Below are positions 1 to 11,289 of a DNA stretch of 64,000 nucleotides, in pieces. The notes below the pieces were generated by a model, which saw only the letters and a program-made list of their open reading frames with translations, had not been told where the DNA came from and did no database searches. This stretch comes from Lentimonas sp. CC4 (lineage in GTDB: Bacteria > Verrucomicrobiota > Verrucomicrobiia > Opitutales > Coraliomargaritaceae): positions 3,000,001 through 3,064,000 of the forward strand of contig NZ_CACVBO010000001.1 in the NCBI RefSeq assembly GCF_902728235.1. Direction: 5' to 3'. The translations under genes and the position numbers were made by a program. Each line of letters opens with the position of its first letter. Position 1 is the stretch's first letter.

Positions 1-2
1 AA

Positions 3-839
3 GAAGGCAAAGCGGTGCTCGCTGCGGAGCAGAAGTATGGTCGCATTCTGCAAGTCGGCTCTCAGCAACGCTCGTCGGCTCACTTCCGTATCGCAGCGAA
101 CTTGGTAAGGAATGGGCTGATTGGTGAAGTCAAAGAGATTTACGTAAGACTCGGAAGAATACCTCAACCGCCTGAAAACCCTCAAGTAAAGCCCGTTCCG
201 GAGGGGTTCGATTATGAACGCTGGCTCGGCCCGACACCTTTCTATGAATACACCGATGAACGCGTTGAATCGGCTTACGGTGGTGGTTGGCGCTGTTACT
301 GGGACTATGGCAATCGCAAGTTCGGTGACTGGGGTGCGCACCACTTCGACATCGTTCAATGGGCGCTTGGTCGTGATGATACTGGCCCTGTCGAGTTTAT
401 CCCCATGGGATACAACGGTGCTAAGCACCATCACTATCGTTATGCCGATGGCATTACGGTATGGCGCGATAAGGCGCCGAATCATGGGCACATGATTCGC
501 TTCATCGGAACAGAGGGGGAAGTCCATGTCAGTCGCGGCAAGATTGCCACACTGCCGAAGGAACTCGTCCGCTACCGCGTTACCGATGACGATATTAAAC
601 TCTACGAGTCAAAGAATCACCGTCAGAACTTTATCGATTGCGTGAAGTCCCGTGAGCCGACGATTTGTCCGGCCTCTGTGGGGCACCGTTCCGGTAGTAT
701 CTGTCAGCTCGCTGTGATCGCCGAACGTCTTGTTCGTCCGATTAAATGGGATCCTGTAGCACAGCAGATTCTTGGCGATCCAGAAGCCCAATCGATGCAG
801 ACTCGCCCACGTCGCAAGGGCTATGAACTACCGAGCTAA
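3..839 (+). CDS. Gfo/Idh/MocA-family oxidoreductase, 5'-truncated by window edge
   Basis: The reading frame is already open at base 3 (residues [19 protein letters not shown]), so the GTG at 15 is not the real start and the N-terminal NAD(P)-binding Rossmann part lies outside the window. The visible part matches the substrate-binding half of Gfo/Idh/MocA dehydrogenases and aligns well by eye with the full-length paralogue at 13158-14462: shared YGR-LQ-GS-QRS, WLGP/WVGP, DWGAHH/DWGAHQ-DI-QWAL, and a closing NF-DCVKSR segment. By that comparison roughly 150 residues are missing. Such enzymes oxidise, epimerise or open sugars and their derivatives; the substrate here cannot be told. The family call is firm, the function is not. 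Confidence 0.9.
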   Translation, partial: EGKAVLAAEQKYGRILQVGSQQRSSAHFRIAANLVRNGLIGEVKEIYVRLGRIPQPPENPQVKPVPEGFDYERWLGPTPFYEYTDERVESAYGGGWRCYWDYGNRKFGDWGAHHFDIVQWALGRDDTGPVEFIPMGYNGAKHHHYRYADGITVWRDKAPNHGHMIRFIGTEGEVHVSRGKIATLPKELVRYRVTDDDIKLYESKNHRQNFIDCVKSREPTICPASVGHRSGSICQLAVIAERLVRPIKWDPVAQQILGDPEAQSMQTRPRRKGYELPS

Positions 840-908
840 GGTTCGGAGCCAGGTGGCCGTCGTTTGAAGCTGAAATGTATCACTCCGTTTCAGTGCAATA
901 ACTGAATG

Positions 909-931
909 TTGATCACAGATTATGTGATCAA
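909..931. promoter_or_regulatory. Perfect inverted repeat, candidate operator upstream of the first GH95 gene
   Basis: TTGATCACA (909-917), spacer gatta, TGTGATCAA (923-931): 9-bp perfect arms with a 5-bp spacer, 54 bp before the GH95 start at 985. There is no T-tract after it, so it looks like a protein-binding dyad rather than a terminator. The 10-mer ATTATGTGAT (919-928) recurs at 20436-20445 in the kinase/sulfatase divergent promoter. The binding protein is unknown; the half-site resembles CRP-type TGTGA sites. Confidence 0.5.
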
Positions 932-984
932 GAAATCCCCTCTGGTCACGCTCACTGTTAGCGCGACTATATATTATTACCATT

Positions 985-3363
985 ATGATTAAAGCAGTCC
1001 TCACATCTTTATCGATCGGAGTCCTCGTCTCCCAATCCATCAGCGGAGCCAGAGCACCCGTTCCTGAACCACTCAACCCCACGGTCGACCTCAATTTCAC
1101 GAGCAAAGCCTCCGCGCCAGAGGAGTCGCTGGCACTTTGGTATGATGAGCCTGCCGCGAAGTGGGAAAATAACGCGCTGCCAGTCGGCAATGGCCGCATG
1201 GCAGCGATGGTTTTTGGAGGCGTCGATCGTGAACGCATACAGTTTAACGAGGAAACGGTGTGGGAAGGGAAATATATCGACCGCCATAATCCGAAAGCCT
1301 TAGAGGCCTTACCAAAGGTTCAGCGCTTGCTTTTCGAAGGTGAAAATGAGGAGGCTAAAAACCTCGCAGCCAGCACCATGATGGGCATTCCGGCCCGGGT
1401 GAGATCCTACCAGACTTTGGGTGATCTCTTTCTGGAGTTCTCTAAGCCAGGTGAAGTGGCGAAGTATCGTCGTCAGCTTGACCTGACCACGGGCATTGCA
1501 CGCACCACCTACCAAAGTGAAGGCACCACTTTTACTCGCGATGTCTTTGTCAGTGAGCCGGATCAAGTGATTGTCATTCGCCTTACAGCCGATCGCCCGA
1601 GTCAAATCAACTTCGCCGCACGCTTTGAACGCAAGCATGCCACCATGAGTGAAGGGCAGGGTAACACGCTCGTCATGCGCGGCAAACTCCAAGCGATCAA
1701 TTATGAGGCGCAGCTAATCCCTAGGGTTCAGGGTGGTAGCGTAAAAACTGAAGATGGCCAGTTGATCGTTCGCAATGCCGACGAAGTCACACTTTTACTG
1801 ACAGGTGCGACCAGCTATGTCAGCGCCGAAGACTATTCGGCAGACGCCACAAAGCGCTGTGACGCCTTTCTCCTGCCAGCTTCGCAGAAGCCTTACGGTG
1901 CGATTCTCGCGGATCACCTCCAATCACACCAAGCCTTATTCAATCGTGTTCAGCTCGACCTCGGCAGCAACAAAGCGCCGAACTTGCCCACCGACGAACG
2001 CCTGAAGGCGATGAAGGCCGGAGCAGAGGATCCGCAGCTTGAGGCGCTGTATTTCCAATATGGACGCTATCTCCTGATGGGCAGTTCACGGCCGGGATCT
2101 TTGCCTGCGAATTTGCAGGGCAAGTGGTGCCAACATTACCAAGCACCATGGAATAGTGACTATCATTTGAACATTAACTTTCAGATGAACTACTGGCCAG
2201 CGCAAGTCGCCAACCTCGCCGAGTGTCATCTCCCATATTTCGATTATATCGAAAGCCTAGTGCCTTACGGGGAGAAAACCGCAGAGCTGCATTACGGTGC
2301 TGACGGCTGGGTCGTGCATCACCTCTCTGATATTTATGGTAAGACCACGCCTGCTGATGGTGTGCATGGTGTTTGGCCAATGGGAGCCGCTTGGACTGTG
2401 CGCCAATTTATGGAGTATTATTGGTTTACCGGCGACGAAGTGTTTCTACGTGAGCGCGCCTATCCCATCATGAAAAGCTCTGCTGAGTTTGTTCTCGATT
2501 TTCTTGTAGAAGCGCCTGAAGGCACACCTGTTGCAGGTCGACTTGTGACGAATCCATCGCACTCACCAGAGAATAGTTTTATTAAAGAGGATGGCTCCGT
2601 GTCATTGTTTACCTATGCGTCGACGATGGATCTGCAAGTTATCCATGGTCTGTTCACCAACTTGCTGGAGGCCAATCTCATCCTCGGCCCCAATGGCGAC
2701 TTCGATCCAGAGTTTCGTGCAGAAATTGAAATCGCTTTAGCGCAACTCGCACCCATGCAGATCAGTGAGAAAACGGGCCGCCTCATGGAATGGGTCGAAG
2801 ATTATGACGAGCAGCAGCCTAAGCACCGTCACGTTTCGCATCTCTATGGCTTACATCCCAGTAATCAGATCAATAAGAACGACACCCCCGAATTCTTTGA
2901 GGCCGCACGCAAGTCGCTTGAAGCGCGCGGAGATAAGAGCACTGGTTGGAGCATGGGCTGGAAGACAAATTTCTGGGCACGCTTCCACGATGGTGAACGC
3001 GCTCACACGCTACTACGCACTCTATTGACTCAGGGGACCTTGGATAATCTGTTAGATACCCATGCGCCCTTCCAGATCGATGGCAACTTCGGCGGCACCG
3101 CTGCGATTGCTGAGATGCTCGTGCAAAGCCACGCTGGCGAAATCGAGTTTCTACCTGCGCTGCCCAAGGCATGGCCGACCGGCTACGTCAAAGGCTTACG
3201 AGCCCGCGGCGGCTTCGAGGTCGATATCGCCTGGAAGGACGGACAGTTAACGGAAGCCACCATACGATCGCTCAACGGTAAACCGCTGAAACTACGTTAT
3301 GGATCCAAGACTTTCGAAAAAGATCTGGCGAAAGGCGCGTCATTCACTTGGAGCGGGGAATAG
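985..3363 (+). CDS. GH95 alpha-L-fucosidase, secreted
   Basis: A 792-residue protein with a short N-terminal signal-like segment (about residues 1-22), the GH95 N-terminal beta-sandwich ([22 protein letters not shown]) and the (alpha/alpha)6 catalytic barrel. Residues matching the known GH95 catalytic set are visible: Asn396 and Asn398 in [10 protein letters not shown], Glu529 in NPSHSPEN and Asp699 in [11 protein letters not shown]95 enzymes are inverting exo-fucosidases, classically cutting alpha-1,2-linked fucose, although some members act on L-galactose. It starts a run with a sulfatase, a second GH95, an esterase and a second sulfatase, which suggests coordinated removal of sulfate, acetyl and fucosyl groups. 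The sequence after its stop (3364-3425) is a short leader to the next gene. Exact linkage specificity is not predictable. Confidence 0.93.
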   Translation: MIKAVLTSLSIGVLVSQSISGARAPVPEPLNPTVDLNFTSKASAPEESLALWYDEPAAKWENNALPVGNGRMAAMVFGGVDRERIQFNEETVWEGKYIDRHNPKALEALPKVQRLLFEGENEEAKNLAASTMMGIPARVRSYQTLGDLFLEFSKPGEVAKYRRQLDLTTGIARTTYQSEGTTFTRDVFVSEPDQVIVIRLTADRPSQINFAARFERKHATMSEGQGNTLVMRGKLQAINYEAQLIPRVQGGSVKTEDGQLIVRNADEVTLLLTGATSYVSAEDYSADATKRCDAFLLPASQKPYGAILADHLQSHQALFNRVQLDLGSNKAPNLPTDERLKAMKAGAEDPQLEALYFQYGRYLLMGSSRPGSLPANLQGKWCQHYQAPWNSDYHLNINFQMNYWPAQVANLAECHLPYFDYIESLVPYGEKTAELHYGADGWVVHHLSDIYGKTTPADGVHGVWPMGAAWTVRQFMEYYWFTGDEVFLRERAYPIMKSSAEFVLDFLVEAPEGTPVAGRLVTNPSHSPENSFIKEDGSVSLFTYASTMDLQVIHGLFTNLLEANLILGPNGDFDPEFRAEIEIALAQLAPMQISEKTGRLMEWVEDYDEQQPKHRHVSHLYGLHPSNQINKNDTPEFFEAARKSLEARGDKSTGWSMGWKTNFWARFHDGERAHTLLRTLLTQGTLDNLLDTHAPFQIDGNFGGTAAIAEMLVQSHAGEIEFLPALPKAWPTGYVKGLRARGGFEVDIAWKDGQLTEATIRSLNGKPLKLRYGSKTFEKDLAKGASFTWSGE

Positions 3364-3425
3364 TGACCGCGCGCGGGAAAAGGCTACAAAAAGTGAAGCA
3401 GGTCAGGTTTAATAAAAACACACCA

Positions 3426-5033
3426 ATGAAAACACATAGAACCCTCTTGTTAGCCGCGACTCTGCTTTCGTTCGCGGTCAATGTCTTTGCCGAAACCGCA
3501 GCGAGTCAAAAACCAAATGTGGTTTTGATTTTCACCGATGATCTCGGTTACGGGGATGTGGGGTGCTATGGTGCTAGCTTGGTGCAGACGCCAAATATCG
3601 ACAGGCTGGCGGAAGGAGGTCGTCGGTTTACGGATGCCCATTCGGCGTCGGCCGTCTGCACGCCGTCCCGGTATGCGTTACTGACGGGGGAGTATCCCTT
3701 TCGAGCAAATAACGGGCGTGGCACTTGGGGGCCGTTACGGTATGATGTTGGGCTGTTGATCCCCACTGATACCTTTACGATCGGTAAGCTTTTTCAGGCT
3801 GAGGGCTACACCACCTCCTGTTTTGGGAAGTGGCATTTGGGCTGGGGTGATCAGGATAAAAACGATTGGAGCATGCCGCTCGGATCTGGTCCCAATGAGC
3901 TCGGGTTTGATTACTATTGGGGTATTCCCCGCGTGAACTGTAACCCGCCGTATGTTTTTGTGGAAAACAATATGATCGTGGGATACGACCCCGAAGATCC
4001 GCTTGTCCTCCTCAAAAAAGGCGAGACCCCGACACCTATACGCAGATTCCCAAAGGAGGCATCCACGAAAGGCGGAAACAGGTTCAGAGGTGCTGTGAAA
4101 GCGCACGAACTGTATGATGACGAAATGGTAGGAACACGGCTGACTGAACAAGCGGTAGGGTGGATTGAAGCGAATAACCCTTCGACCACCTCGACAGGCT
4201 CAGGGCAGGCAGGCTCAGGGCAGGAGAAGAAACCGTTTTTCCTACTGTTTAATACAACCAATATTCATCACCCGTTCACCCCAGCACCGCGCTTTAAAGG
4301 AACCAGCCAATGTGGACTATATGGTGATTTTATTCATGAATTGGACTGGATGGTGGGTGAGTTGATGCGCTGTCTGGAAGAGAACGGGCTGAGTGACAAC
4401 ACGCTCGTCATTTTCACCAGCGATAATGGCGGCATGTTTAATATTGCGGCACAAAACGCGTTTAAAGACGGACACCAAATCAATGGCGATTTGCTTGGGT
4501 TCAAGTTCGGCGGTTGGGAGGGGGGACATCGCGTTCCGTTTATTGCCAGCTGGCCCGGAAAAATCCCCGCTGGAACCGTGTCGGATCAGCTAATCTGCAG
4601 TATCGACATGATGGCTACATTTGCCGCAATCACCGGACAGACGATTGATCCTGTTGACAGTGTGAATATGTTGCCGGCCCTGGTTGGAAATCCGCAGAAA
4701 CCAGTTCGTGAAGAGCTCGTGCTTGCCGCCGTTAAGTCGTCGCATTTGTCGCTTCGAAAAGGAAAGTGGATATACATTCCTGAACAGGGATCCGGCGGAT
4801 TTAATGGCACCAATCCGGGTGCCCACGACTTTGGCGGGGCTGCGGCCGCTTCGTTTACTGGGCATCCGAACAGCGATGTTGTCGACGGCGAAATCAAGGC
4901 TGGTGCGCCGCCCGCACAACTCTACGATCTGGAAGCGGATGTAAACCAGACTCATAATCTCTACCATGACTATCCCGAAGTGGTTGAAGCGATGCGAAAG
5001 GAACTGCAAGGTTTTCGCGAATCCGTTAAATAA
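3426..5033 (+). CDS. Type I (formylglycine) sulfatase, secreted, with a repeat-derived insertion
   Basis: I chose the ATG at 3426 because a clear signal peptide begins there ([22 protein letters not shown]); the open frame from 3348 adds an unlikely charged leader overlapping the GH95 stop. The 535-residue product has the metal-binding TDDLGYGD, the maturation motif C78-T-P-S-R, GKWHLG and TSDNGG. It closely resembles the sulfatase at 20565-22667. Compared with that paralogue it carries an extra low-complexity segment, [15 protein letters not shown], encoded by 4178-4224 and including an exact 15-bp tandem duplication. Its stop is 7 bp before the next GH95 start, so the two are almost certainly cotranscribed. 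It probably removes sulfate esters from fucose; the sulfation position is unknown. Confidence 0.93.
   Translation: MKTHRTLLLAATLLSFAVNVFAETAASQKPNVVLIFTDDLGYGDVGCYGASLVQTPNIDRLAEGGRRFTDAHSASAVCTPSRYALLTGEYPFRANNGRGTWGPLRYDVGLLIPTDTFTIGKLFQAEGYTTSCFGKWHLGWGDQDKNDWSMPLGSGPNELGFDYYWGIPRVNCNPPYVFVENNMIVGYDPEDPLVLLKKGETPTPIRRFPKEASTKGGNRFRGAVKAHELYDDEMVGTRLTEQAVGWIEANNPSTTSTGSGQAGSGQEKKPFFLLFNTTNIHHPFTPAPRFKGTSQCGLYGDFIHELDWMVGELMRCLEENGLSDNTLVIFTSDNGGMFNIAAQNAFKDGHQINGDLLGFKFGGWEGGHRVPFIASWPGKIPAGTVSDQLICSIDMMATFAAITGQTIDPVDSVNMLPALVGNPQKPVREELVLAAVKSSHLSLRKGKWIYIPEQGSGGFNGTNPGAHDFGGAAAASFTGHPNSDVVDGEIKAGAPPAQLYDLEADVNQTHNLYHDYPEVVEAMRKELQGFRESVK
4178..4224. repeat. In-frame short dispersed-repeat-like insertion with a 15-bp tandem duplication
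   Basis: Two exact copies of CAGGCTCAGGGCAGG lie at 4195-4209 and 4210-4224, preceded by CCTTCGACCACCTCGA. Read on the minus strand this gives the peptide [15 protein letters not shown], which resembles the 'PEPVEG' translation of a short repeat I recall as scattered through many environmental bacterial genomes. It is in frame with the sulfatase and absent from its paralogue. I found only this one copy in the window. Confidence 0.65.
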
Positions 5034-5040
5034 AATACAA

Positions 5041-8000
5041 ATGATGTTACTCACCCCACGCTTTCTAAAGACACTCGCTGGCACGGCTTTCCTTTGCGCC
5101 GGACTTGGCCTTCCTACGTTGGCTCATGCCAATGCACCCGCGCAAAATATCCTAGTCCCAAAGGATATTGCCGTCGCAATCAAAGACACGGTCAAAGGCG
5201 GCCCCAATGTGCTCATTGGTGCAGATGACAACAGCGAGCATGAACAGGTCAGTAAAGTGTTCGACGGGAATATCGGTTCGAAACATTTCAACAAAGGGAA
5301 GCAGGCAGGTTTTGTGGTATCACCTGGTATCGGTGCCAGCATTGTCACCGGCATTCGATTTGCCACGGGCAACGACAAGACGGAACGTGATCCACTAAGG
5401 ATCACCATCGAAGGCTCCAATTCCGCAGAAGCGTTCCATCTGGGCGCCGCCGAGTTTTCGCTCATTTACGAAGGACCGAGCGGCTTGGGAAGTCAGCAGG
5501 GACGCCAGAGCTGGGGGCAAACTATTCCGATTGAAAATGCTACGGCCTATAAGAACTATCGCGTCATTGTTACGAAGACACGCGGCGGTAATCGCACGGG
5601 TGTTCAATATGGTGAAGTGGAGCTCTTTGGTGTGCCAGAGATCGCCGGTCAGCCACGCGTAATTTACAAGCTTACAGAGGCTCCGGTGCCTATCGCAACT
5701 GAGCGCACCGCGATTCGTGCCACATGGCGTGATCGTGCTCCGTTAGACCAAGCGGAGCTCGCCGCTGCTCCTGCGGATACGCGAAACCTACTTTGGTATC
5801 GCCAGCCCGCGAAGATCTGGGAAGAAGCGCTGGCTTTAGGCAATGGCCGACTCGGCGCCATGGTATTCGGCGGTGTCGCTGACGAGCGCATACAGCTCAA
5901 TGAGAGTAGCCTGTGGGATGGTTATCCCTTGAATCCCAGTAACCCGAAGTCGCTGGAAGCGCTGCCGGAAATTCGCCGCTTGTTGTTCGAAGGTCAGAAC
6001 GAAGCCGCCGCAAAACTCGCATCTAGAACTATGATGGGGCAGCCGTCTGGCGTGAAGCCTTACCAAGCACTCGGTGAATTATTAATTGATGCGCCCGGAC
6101 TTGCAGGTGCTAGCAATTACCAGCGTTCGTTGAATCTCGGCACCGCCGTCACCCGTGTATCCTACGAAAGCGAGGGCGTCACCTACACCCGCGAGGCCTT
6201 TGCTTCCGCGCCTGCCAACGTGATCGCAGTGCGCTTCACTGCCAGCCGCCCGGGCGCGCTGTCCCTGAAGATGACCTTGAAGCGTGAGAAAGATGCCACG
6301 TGCATCGCCGCCGATGACCCTCATGCCATCGTGCTGGATGGCCAAATTGACCGTAAGGACGAAGCGGGCGTGCAGCGCGGCCTGCGTTTTGCCGCACAGG
6401 TTTCGGCTGTCGCAGAAGGAGGCTCGATTACGAATACGGATGGCATCCTTACCATCGACGAAGCGACCACCGCCACGGTCTATATTACAGGTGCCACAGG
6501 TTATCCCGGTCTCAAAGCGATCGGCGAGTTGCTCGCCGAGGATATAAGCGGCAAAAGCTATCTGCCGGAGGGTAATCCCAAAGCGGACTGCGCCACGGCC
6601 ATCGCGAATGCTCAAGCCCTGTCTTATCAGGAATTAAAGGACGCGCATGTCAGCGACTACCAGCAATACTTTAATCGCGTCAGCCTGACGCTCAATTCGG
6701 ACAACAGCGCCGCGGCTCTCCTGCCCACTGACGAGCGTCTGCGCGCGCTCAAAAAAGCAGGCACGGCGGATCCAGGACTCGAAGCGCTCTATTTCCAGTT
6801 CGGTCGTTACCTGCTCATCAGCTCTTCGCGCCCCGGCACTTTACCCGCTAATCTTCAAGGTATTTGGGCCTGGCAGATGAAAACACCATGGAACGCCGAC
6901 TTCCACAGCAACATTAACTTGCAGATGAACTACTGGCCGGCGGAGACCACCAATCTTTCGGAGTTTCACACGCCGCTGTTCGACTTGATGGACAGCCTAG
7001 TCGCCTCCGGTGGAGAAGTGGCCAGAGTCCAATACGGCGCACGCGGCTGGGTGCTTCATCACCTCACCAACCCATGGGGATTTGCGGCACCTGCTGACGG
7101 TGTTCACGGCGTCTGGCCGATGGGCGCCGCTTGGTTGTCCCGCCATCTTTGGGATCACTATACATTTACCAACGATCAGGAATTCCTCGCCGAGCGCGGT
7201 TGGCCGCTCATGAAAGGCTCCGCCCGCTTTATTCTGGATTTCCTTGTCGAAGCGCCGGCAGGCACCCCGTTCGCGGGTAAGTTAGTGACTAACCCCTCAC
7301 ATTCTCCCGAAAACAGCTTCCTCTTGCCCGACGGCTCCAAGGCGTTGTTCACCTACGGCGCGACAATGGATACAATGGTGATTCATGAGTTGCTCGAAAA
7401 TTGCATCGCCGCCAGCGAGACGCTCAACGTCGACACAGAATTCCGTCAGGAATGCGAATCCGCACTGCTCCGCTTGCCCCCTGTGCGCATCAGTCCGCAA
7501 TCAGGCCGCATCCTTGAATGGGTAGAGGATTATGAGGAAGTCGAACCACATCATCGGCACACCTCGCATCTCTTCGGTCTGCATCCCGGGAATATGATCA
7601 ACAAATCCACGCCTGAGTTGTTGGAATCTGCCCGCAAGGTGCTCGATAGGCGAGGGGATCGTGGCACCGGATGGGGGCTCGCTTGGAAGATTAACATGTG
7701 GACACGCCTTCACGACGGCAATCGCGCTCACCTTTTGTTAAATAATCTTCTCAAAGACAAGACCTACCCGAATCTCTTCGACGCACATCCTCCTTTCCAG
7801 ATTGATGGAAATTTCGGGGCGACCGCAGCCATCGCGGAAATGCTATTGCAGAGCCATGCGGGTGAGCTCGACCTTCTCCCCGCACTGCCGAGCGCCTGGC
7901 CGACCGGGATGGTGCAAGGCTTACGCGCCCGTGGAGGATTTGAAGTCGATATCGCCTGGAAGGACGGAAAACTAGTCGCCGCGAGGATACGCTCGCTTAA

Positions 8001-8094
8001 TGGCAACCCGCTGAAACTGCGTTATGGGAATGTGACCATGGATATGGCTTTGGCGAAAGGAGCCTCGTTTAGTTGGGATGGCTACAGCAAGTAG
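5041..8094 (+). CDS. GH95 alpha-L-fucosidase with N-terminal discoidin-like domain
   Basis: The start at 5041 is set by the signal peptide ([23 protein letters not shown], ending near AHA); the upstream extension would overlap the sulfatase. The product has 1017 residues. Residues about 35-205 look like an F5/8 type C (discoidin)-like jelly-roll ([47 protein letters not shown]), which the first GH95 lacks. The GH95 part starts near residue 245. The catalytic set is complete: Asn624, Asn626, Glu757 and Asp922. It follows the sulfatase after 7 bp and precedes the esterase by 42 bp. The discoidin-like domain probably binds or orients polysaccharide. Its 3' end is nearly duplicated in the remnant at 11.6 kb. 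Confidence 0.93.
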   Translation: MMLLTPRFLKTLAGTAFLCAGLGLPTLAHANAPAQNILVPKDIAVAIKDTVKGGPNVLIGADDNSEHEQVSKVFDGNIGSKHFNKGKQAGFVVSPGIGASIVTGIRFATGNDKTERDPLRITIEGSNSAEAFHLGAAEFSLIYEGPSGLGSQQGRQSWGQTIPIENATAYKNYRVIVTKTRGGNRTGVQYGEVELFGVPEIAGQPRVIYKLTEAPVPIATERTAIRATWRDRAPLDQAELAAAPADTRNLLWYRQPAKIWEEALALGNGRLGAMVFGGVADERIQLNESSLWDGYPLNPSNPKSLEALPEIRRLLFEGQNEAAAKLASRTMMGQPSGVKPYQALGELLIDAPGLAGASNYQRSLNLGTAVTRVSYESEGVTYTREAFASAPANVIAVRFTASRPGALSLKMTLKREKDATCIAADDPHAIVLDGQIDRKDEAGVQRGLRFAAQVSAVAEGGSITNTDGILTIDEATTATVYITGATGYPGLKAIGELLAEDISGKSYLPEGNPKADCATAIANAQALSYQELKDAHVSDYQQYFNRVSLTLNSDNSAAALLPTDERLRALKKAGTADPGLEALYFQFGRYLLISSSRPGTLPANLQGIWAWQMKTPWNADFHSNINLQMNYWPAETTNLSEFHTPLFDLMDSLVASGGEVARVQYGARGWVLHHLTNPWGFAAPADGVHGVWPMGAAWLSRHLWDHYTFTNDQEFLAERGWPLMKGSARFILDFLVEAPAGTPFAGKLVTNPSHSPENSFLLPDGSKALFTYGATMDTMVIHELLENCIAASETLNVDTEFRQECESALLRLPPVRISPQSGRILEWVEDYEEVEPHHRHTSHLFGLHPGNMINKSTPELLESARKVLDRRGDRGTGWGLAWKINMWTRLHDGNRAHLLLNNLLKDKTYPNLFDAHPPFQIDGNFGATAAIAEMLLQSHAGELDLLPALPSAWPTGMVQGLRARGGFEVDIAWKDGKLVAARIRSLNGNPLKLRYGNVTMDMALAKGASFSWDGYSK

Positions 8095-8136
8095 ATCTAT
8101 CCGAGATAATCACACGAATCTTACTCGGAGACGACT

Positions 8137-9411
8137 ATGAAAAAAGACTCAATTGCTATTTTTATCCTCTTGGCGTTAGGCGCGCAGGCGAAAGAGCTAA
8201 CTGATCTCGAAAAGGTTATGGCGCTCGGCGGCCTAACGAGCGCACCAGCCGTCTACACAACCAGTGGCGAAGCGACCGAAGTCGATTGTGTGGGGTCGAT
8301 CCAGTCGATTATGTATGAGGGGCAGGACTACAACGGTAAAGCTACGCGTGCTTGGGCTTATATTGGTATGCCTGCCGGAGCCAGCGAAGAGAAACCAGTG
8401 CCCGCCGTGGTGTGTTTACATGGCGGTGGCGGCACCGCATTTTCTGCCTGGGTTCAGAAGTGGAATAGACGTGGCTATGCGGCCATCAGCATGGATACCG
8501 GAGGGAATATCGTAGACCCGGAAACAAAGAAAAAAGTCAGACATGAATGGAGTGGCCCACCGCACGACAGAATCTATGCCGATAAGAATAAACCCATTGA
8601 GGGTCAGTTCATGTATCATGCTACGGCCAACGCTATTCTAGCCAATTCGCTGCTACGTTCTTTGCCGGAAGTTGATGCCGATAAAGTGGGTCTTACGGGC
8701 GTTTCGTGGGGTGGAGTGATCACTTCCACCGTCATCGGCATTGATAACCGTTTTGCTTTTGCCATTCCGACCTACGGGTGCGGTCACATGTTTGATGCAT
8801 CAAGTCATTGGGGACCCATACTCAAGAATAACAAAATGTATAGAACGGTGTGGGATCCTGTATTGCGCCTGAAGAATGCCACCTTACCCGTGTTGTGGTT
8901 CTCCTCGCCGCAGGAAAAAATTTTCCCAATGGATAGTTTTGCTGATTCATATCGAGCCGCATCAGGACCTCGGATGGTATCGCTGGTTTCAGGGATGGGG
9001 CATGGGCACGGCAAGATGTGGCTCCGGCCCGAGAGCTATGATTTTGCCGACGACATCCTTAGTCATGGAACTGGTTGGTGTGTGCAGCAGAGTTTAAAGC
9101 TGAACGGTTCGACTGTGGAGGTGGTTTTTGCAGCAACCCGAAAATTGAAATCAGCGTCGCTCCTTTACGTCACAGGAACAGGCAATGTTGGCACGCTTGC
9201 TTGGACGGAAATCGACGTCACTTCGATGGTCGAAAGACCCTCCTCTGGCATGTGGACGATTACAGCGGAGCTTCCTGTGGATGCGACCGGATGGTTTGTG
9301 AATACGACGGCCAAAGCGAACATCGGCGGCTACCTTGGGGCTGGTGCTGTCGTTGCAAGTTCCGACTACCAGGAGGTCATACACTCAAATCCAGTTCCGT
9401 CTGATCGGTAG
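8137..9411 (+). CDS. Secreted alpha/beta-hydrolase, acetyl-xylan-esterase-like
   Basis: A 424-residue protein with a short signal peptide (MKKDSIAIFILLALGAQA). The hydrolase core shows the oxyanion region CLHGGGG and a nucleophile elbow GVSWGG (Ser190), with His289/His291 in GMGHGHG as the likely catalytic histidine. The acid is not obvious; Glu260 in SSPQEKIFP sits where related esterases have Asp. A C-terminal beta-rich segment (about residues 310-424) follows. It resembles acetyl-xylan-esterase/dienelactone-hydrolase relatives used as carbohydrate deacetylases. A GGAG ribosome-binding site lies 8 bp before the ATG, and an imperfect CCGAG/CTCGG inverted repeat spans 8101-8127. Deacetylation of the target glycan is inferred from context. 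Confidence 0.8.
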   Translation: MKKDSIAIFILLALGAQAKELTDLEKVMALGGLTSAPAVYTTSGEATEVDCVGSIQSIMYEGQDYNGKATRAWAYIGMPAGASEEKPVPAVVCLHGGGGTAFSAWVQKWNRRGYAAISMDTGGNIVDPETKKKVRHEWSGPPHDRIYADKNKPIEGQFMYHATANAILANSLLRSLPEVDADKVGLTGVSWGGVITSTVIGIDNRFAFAIPTYGCGHMFDASSHWGPILKNNKMYRTVWDPVLRLKNATLPVLWFSSPQEKIFPMDSFADSYRAASGPRMVSLVSGMGHGHGKMWLRPESYDFADDILSHGTGWCVQQSLKLNGSTVEVVFAATRKLKSASLLYVTGTGNVGTLAWTEIDVTSMVERPSSGMWTITAELPVDATGWFVNTTAKANIGGYLGAGAVVASSDYQEVIHSNPVPSDR

Positions 9412-9471
9412 GATCTAAACTTTAATATGTATCCGAACGTATAACCACTTTAGCCTCTACTCAACATACCC

Positions 9472-11289
9472 ATGCAATTAAAATCATTTCTGCTCACCCT
9501 CACTGCTATAGCGACTCTGTTGCCGTCTGCCTCTGCTGATAAAAACGATAAGCCGAATGTCATTATTGTTATCACAGATGATCAGGGTTACGGGGACTTC
9601 GGCTTTACGGGTAACCCCGTCATTAAAACGCCGAACATCGATAAACTGCGTAGCGAAGGTGTCTTACTCGATAACTTTCATGTCGATCCGACTTGCGCGC
9701 CGACACGCTCGGCTTTGATGACCGGTCGCTACTCTGCACGTGTTGGTGTCTGGCACACGGTGCAGGGGCGTAATATGTTGCGCACACGTGAGGTGACTAT
9801 GGCCGATGTGTTTACTGAAAATGGTTACGCAACCGGACTCTTCGGCAAATGGCACCTTGGAGATGTGTATCCTTACCGTCCACAAGACCGTGGTTTCCAG
9901 TATGTATTAAAGCATCAGGCAGGTGGGGTTGGCCAGGCGCCTGACTATTGGGGCAACGATTACTTTGATGATACCTACTGGTTAAACGGGAAACTAGAGC
10001 GCTTCGAGGGCTTTTGCACAGACGTTTTCTTTGACGAAGGTATTGAGTTTATCAAAGCAAACAAAGAGGAGCCATTCTTTGCATATATTTCGACAAACGC
10101 GCCGCATAGTCCGTTCTACAGTCCATTGGAATACTCTAATCCTTACAAGGGTAACCCCGATGTTTCGATCCCTGAATTCTACGGCATGATCACGAATATC
10201 GATGATAATATGGCTAAGCTGATGGCCACACTTGAAGAAGAAGGCTTGGCTGATAATACCATCTTAATCTACATGACTGATAACGGAACAGCTGGTGGGG
10301 TCAAAGGTGGTCGCGGTTATGATGGCGGTATGCGTGGGCAGAAAACTTCGGAATATGATGGAGGGCATCGCGTTCCTTTCATTTTGCGCTGGCCGGCTGG
10401 TCAAATAGAGCCAGGCAAATCCGTTGAGCATCTGACCGCGCACTTGGATATCCTGCCGACTTTTATCGACCTGCTTGGCCTCAAAGCTCCAAAGGTCAAC
10501 TTCGACGGATCTAGCCTGCGTGACTTACTTTATTCAGACGGCAAGGAATGGCCCGAGCGTGCCCTCGTGGTCGAGTCGCAACGTGTAGTGACTCCAGAGA
10601 AGTGGCGCAAGTCGGCTGTGATGACAGATGAATGGCGTTTAATTAACGGAAAAGAACTCTATAACATGGTGTCCGATCCAAGGCAGGCGAAGAGCGTGGC
10701 GAAGCAGTTTCCTGAAGTCTTCGATCGCATGCGCGCCGAATACGAAAAATTCTGGGAGGACGTCTCACAGGAACACGATTTGACAAGCTATATGGTCATC
10801 GGCTCGGAAGAATCGCCTATTGTGATGCTTTCCTCTCACGACTGGTTGATCAATCGACTGCCGCCTTGGAATCAAGGGCACATCCGTTCTGGTGGTGTCG
10901 CTGAAGTATCCTATTGGGCGATTGAGGTCGAGAAAGCTGGTGAATATGAGATCTCACTACGCCGATGGCCCGTTGAGGCCGACAAGGGCATCAATGATGG
11001 CACCTATGGCAAAGCCTTCAATTACACGCAGGCACGTATGCGAATTGGTGACATTGATGTGACTAAGGAGATTCCTGAGGGAGCCAAAGAAGTTACGTTT
11101 AGAGTCAACCTCGAAAAAGGCCTTACCGAGCTATCTCCAATTTTCATTGGACCGAAAAAATCAGCAACTCCTTACTACGCTTATGTCACTCACAAAGTGA
11201 AACCAGGCTGGCAAACACCCGCAGGTATGGGTGTGCCAATCTACGATCCATCTTTCGGTCGTGTGCCACCACAAAAAAAGCGTAAGTAG
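9472..11289 (+). CDS. Type I sulfatase with C-terminal beta-sandwich-like domain, secreted
   Basis: A 605-residue protein with a signal peptide ([22 protein letters not shown]). Sulfatase motifs: [10 protein letters not shown]75-A-P-T-R (a C-x-P-T-R variant that remains compatible with formylglycine formation), GKWHLGD, NAPHSPF and MTDNGT. After about residue 440 comes an extra domain ([36 protein letters not shown]) that also ends the sulfatases at 37501 and 44858, so these three form a subgroup with a likely carbohydrate-binding or structural appendage. It lies 60 bp after the esterase and closes the first enzyme run. Confidence 0.93.
   Translation: MQLKSFLLTLTAIATLLPSASADKNDKPNVIIVITDDQGYGDFGFTGNPVIKTPNIDKLRSEGVLLDNFHVDPTCAPTRSALMTGRYSARVGVWHTVQGRNMLRTREVTMADVFTENGYATGLFGKWHLGDVYPYRPQDRGFQYVLKHQAGGVGQAPDYWGNDYFDDTYWLNGKLERFEGFCTDVFFDEGIEFIKANKEEPFFAYISTNAPHSPFYSPLEYSNPYKGNPDVSIPEFYGMITNIDDNMAKLMATLEEEGLADNTILIYMTDNGTAGGVKGGRGYDGGMRGQKTSEYDGGHRVPFILRWPAGQIEPGKSVEHLTAHLDILPTFIDLLGLKAPKVNFDGSSLRDLLYSDGKEWPERALVVESQRVVTPEKWRKSAVMTDEWRLINGKELYNMVSDPRQAKSVAKQFPEVFDRMRAEYEKFWEDVSQEHDLTSYMVIGSEESPIVMLSSHDWLINRLPPWNQGHIRSGGVAEVSYWAIEVEKAGEYEISLRRWPVEADKGINDGTYGKAFNYTQARMRIGDIDVTKEIPEGAKEVTFRVNLEKGLTELSPIFIGPKKSATPYYAYVTHKVKPGWQTPAGMGVPIYDPSFGRVPPQKKRK

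Noticed and set aside
3348-3425. N-terminal extension of the sulfatase at 3426
   Set aside because: It overlaps the GH95 stop, is charged, and would bury the clear signal peptide that begins at 3426.
4195-4224. CRISPR-like direct repeat
   Set aside because: There are only two contiguous 15-bp copies, no spacers, and it is inside a coding sequence.
4966-5040. N-terminal extension of the discoidin-GH95 gene
   Set aside because: It runs inside the sulfatase coding sequence; the signal peptide starts at 5041.
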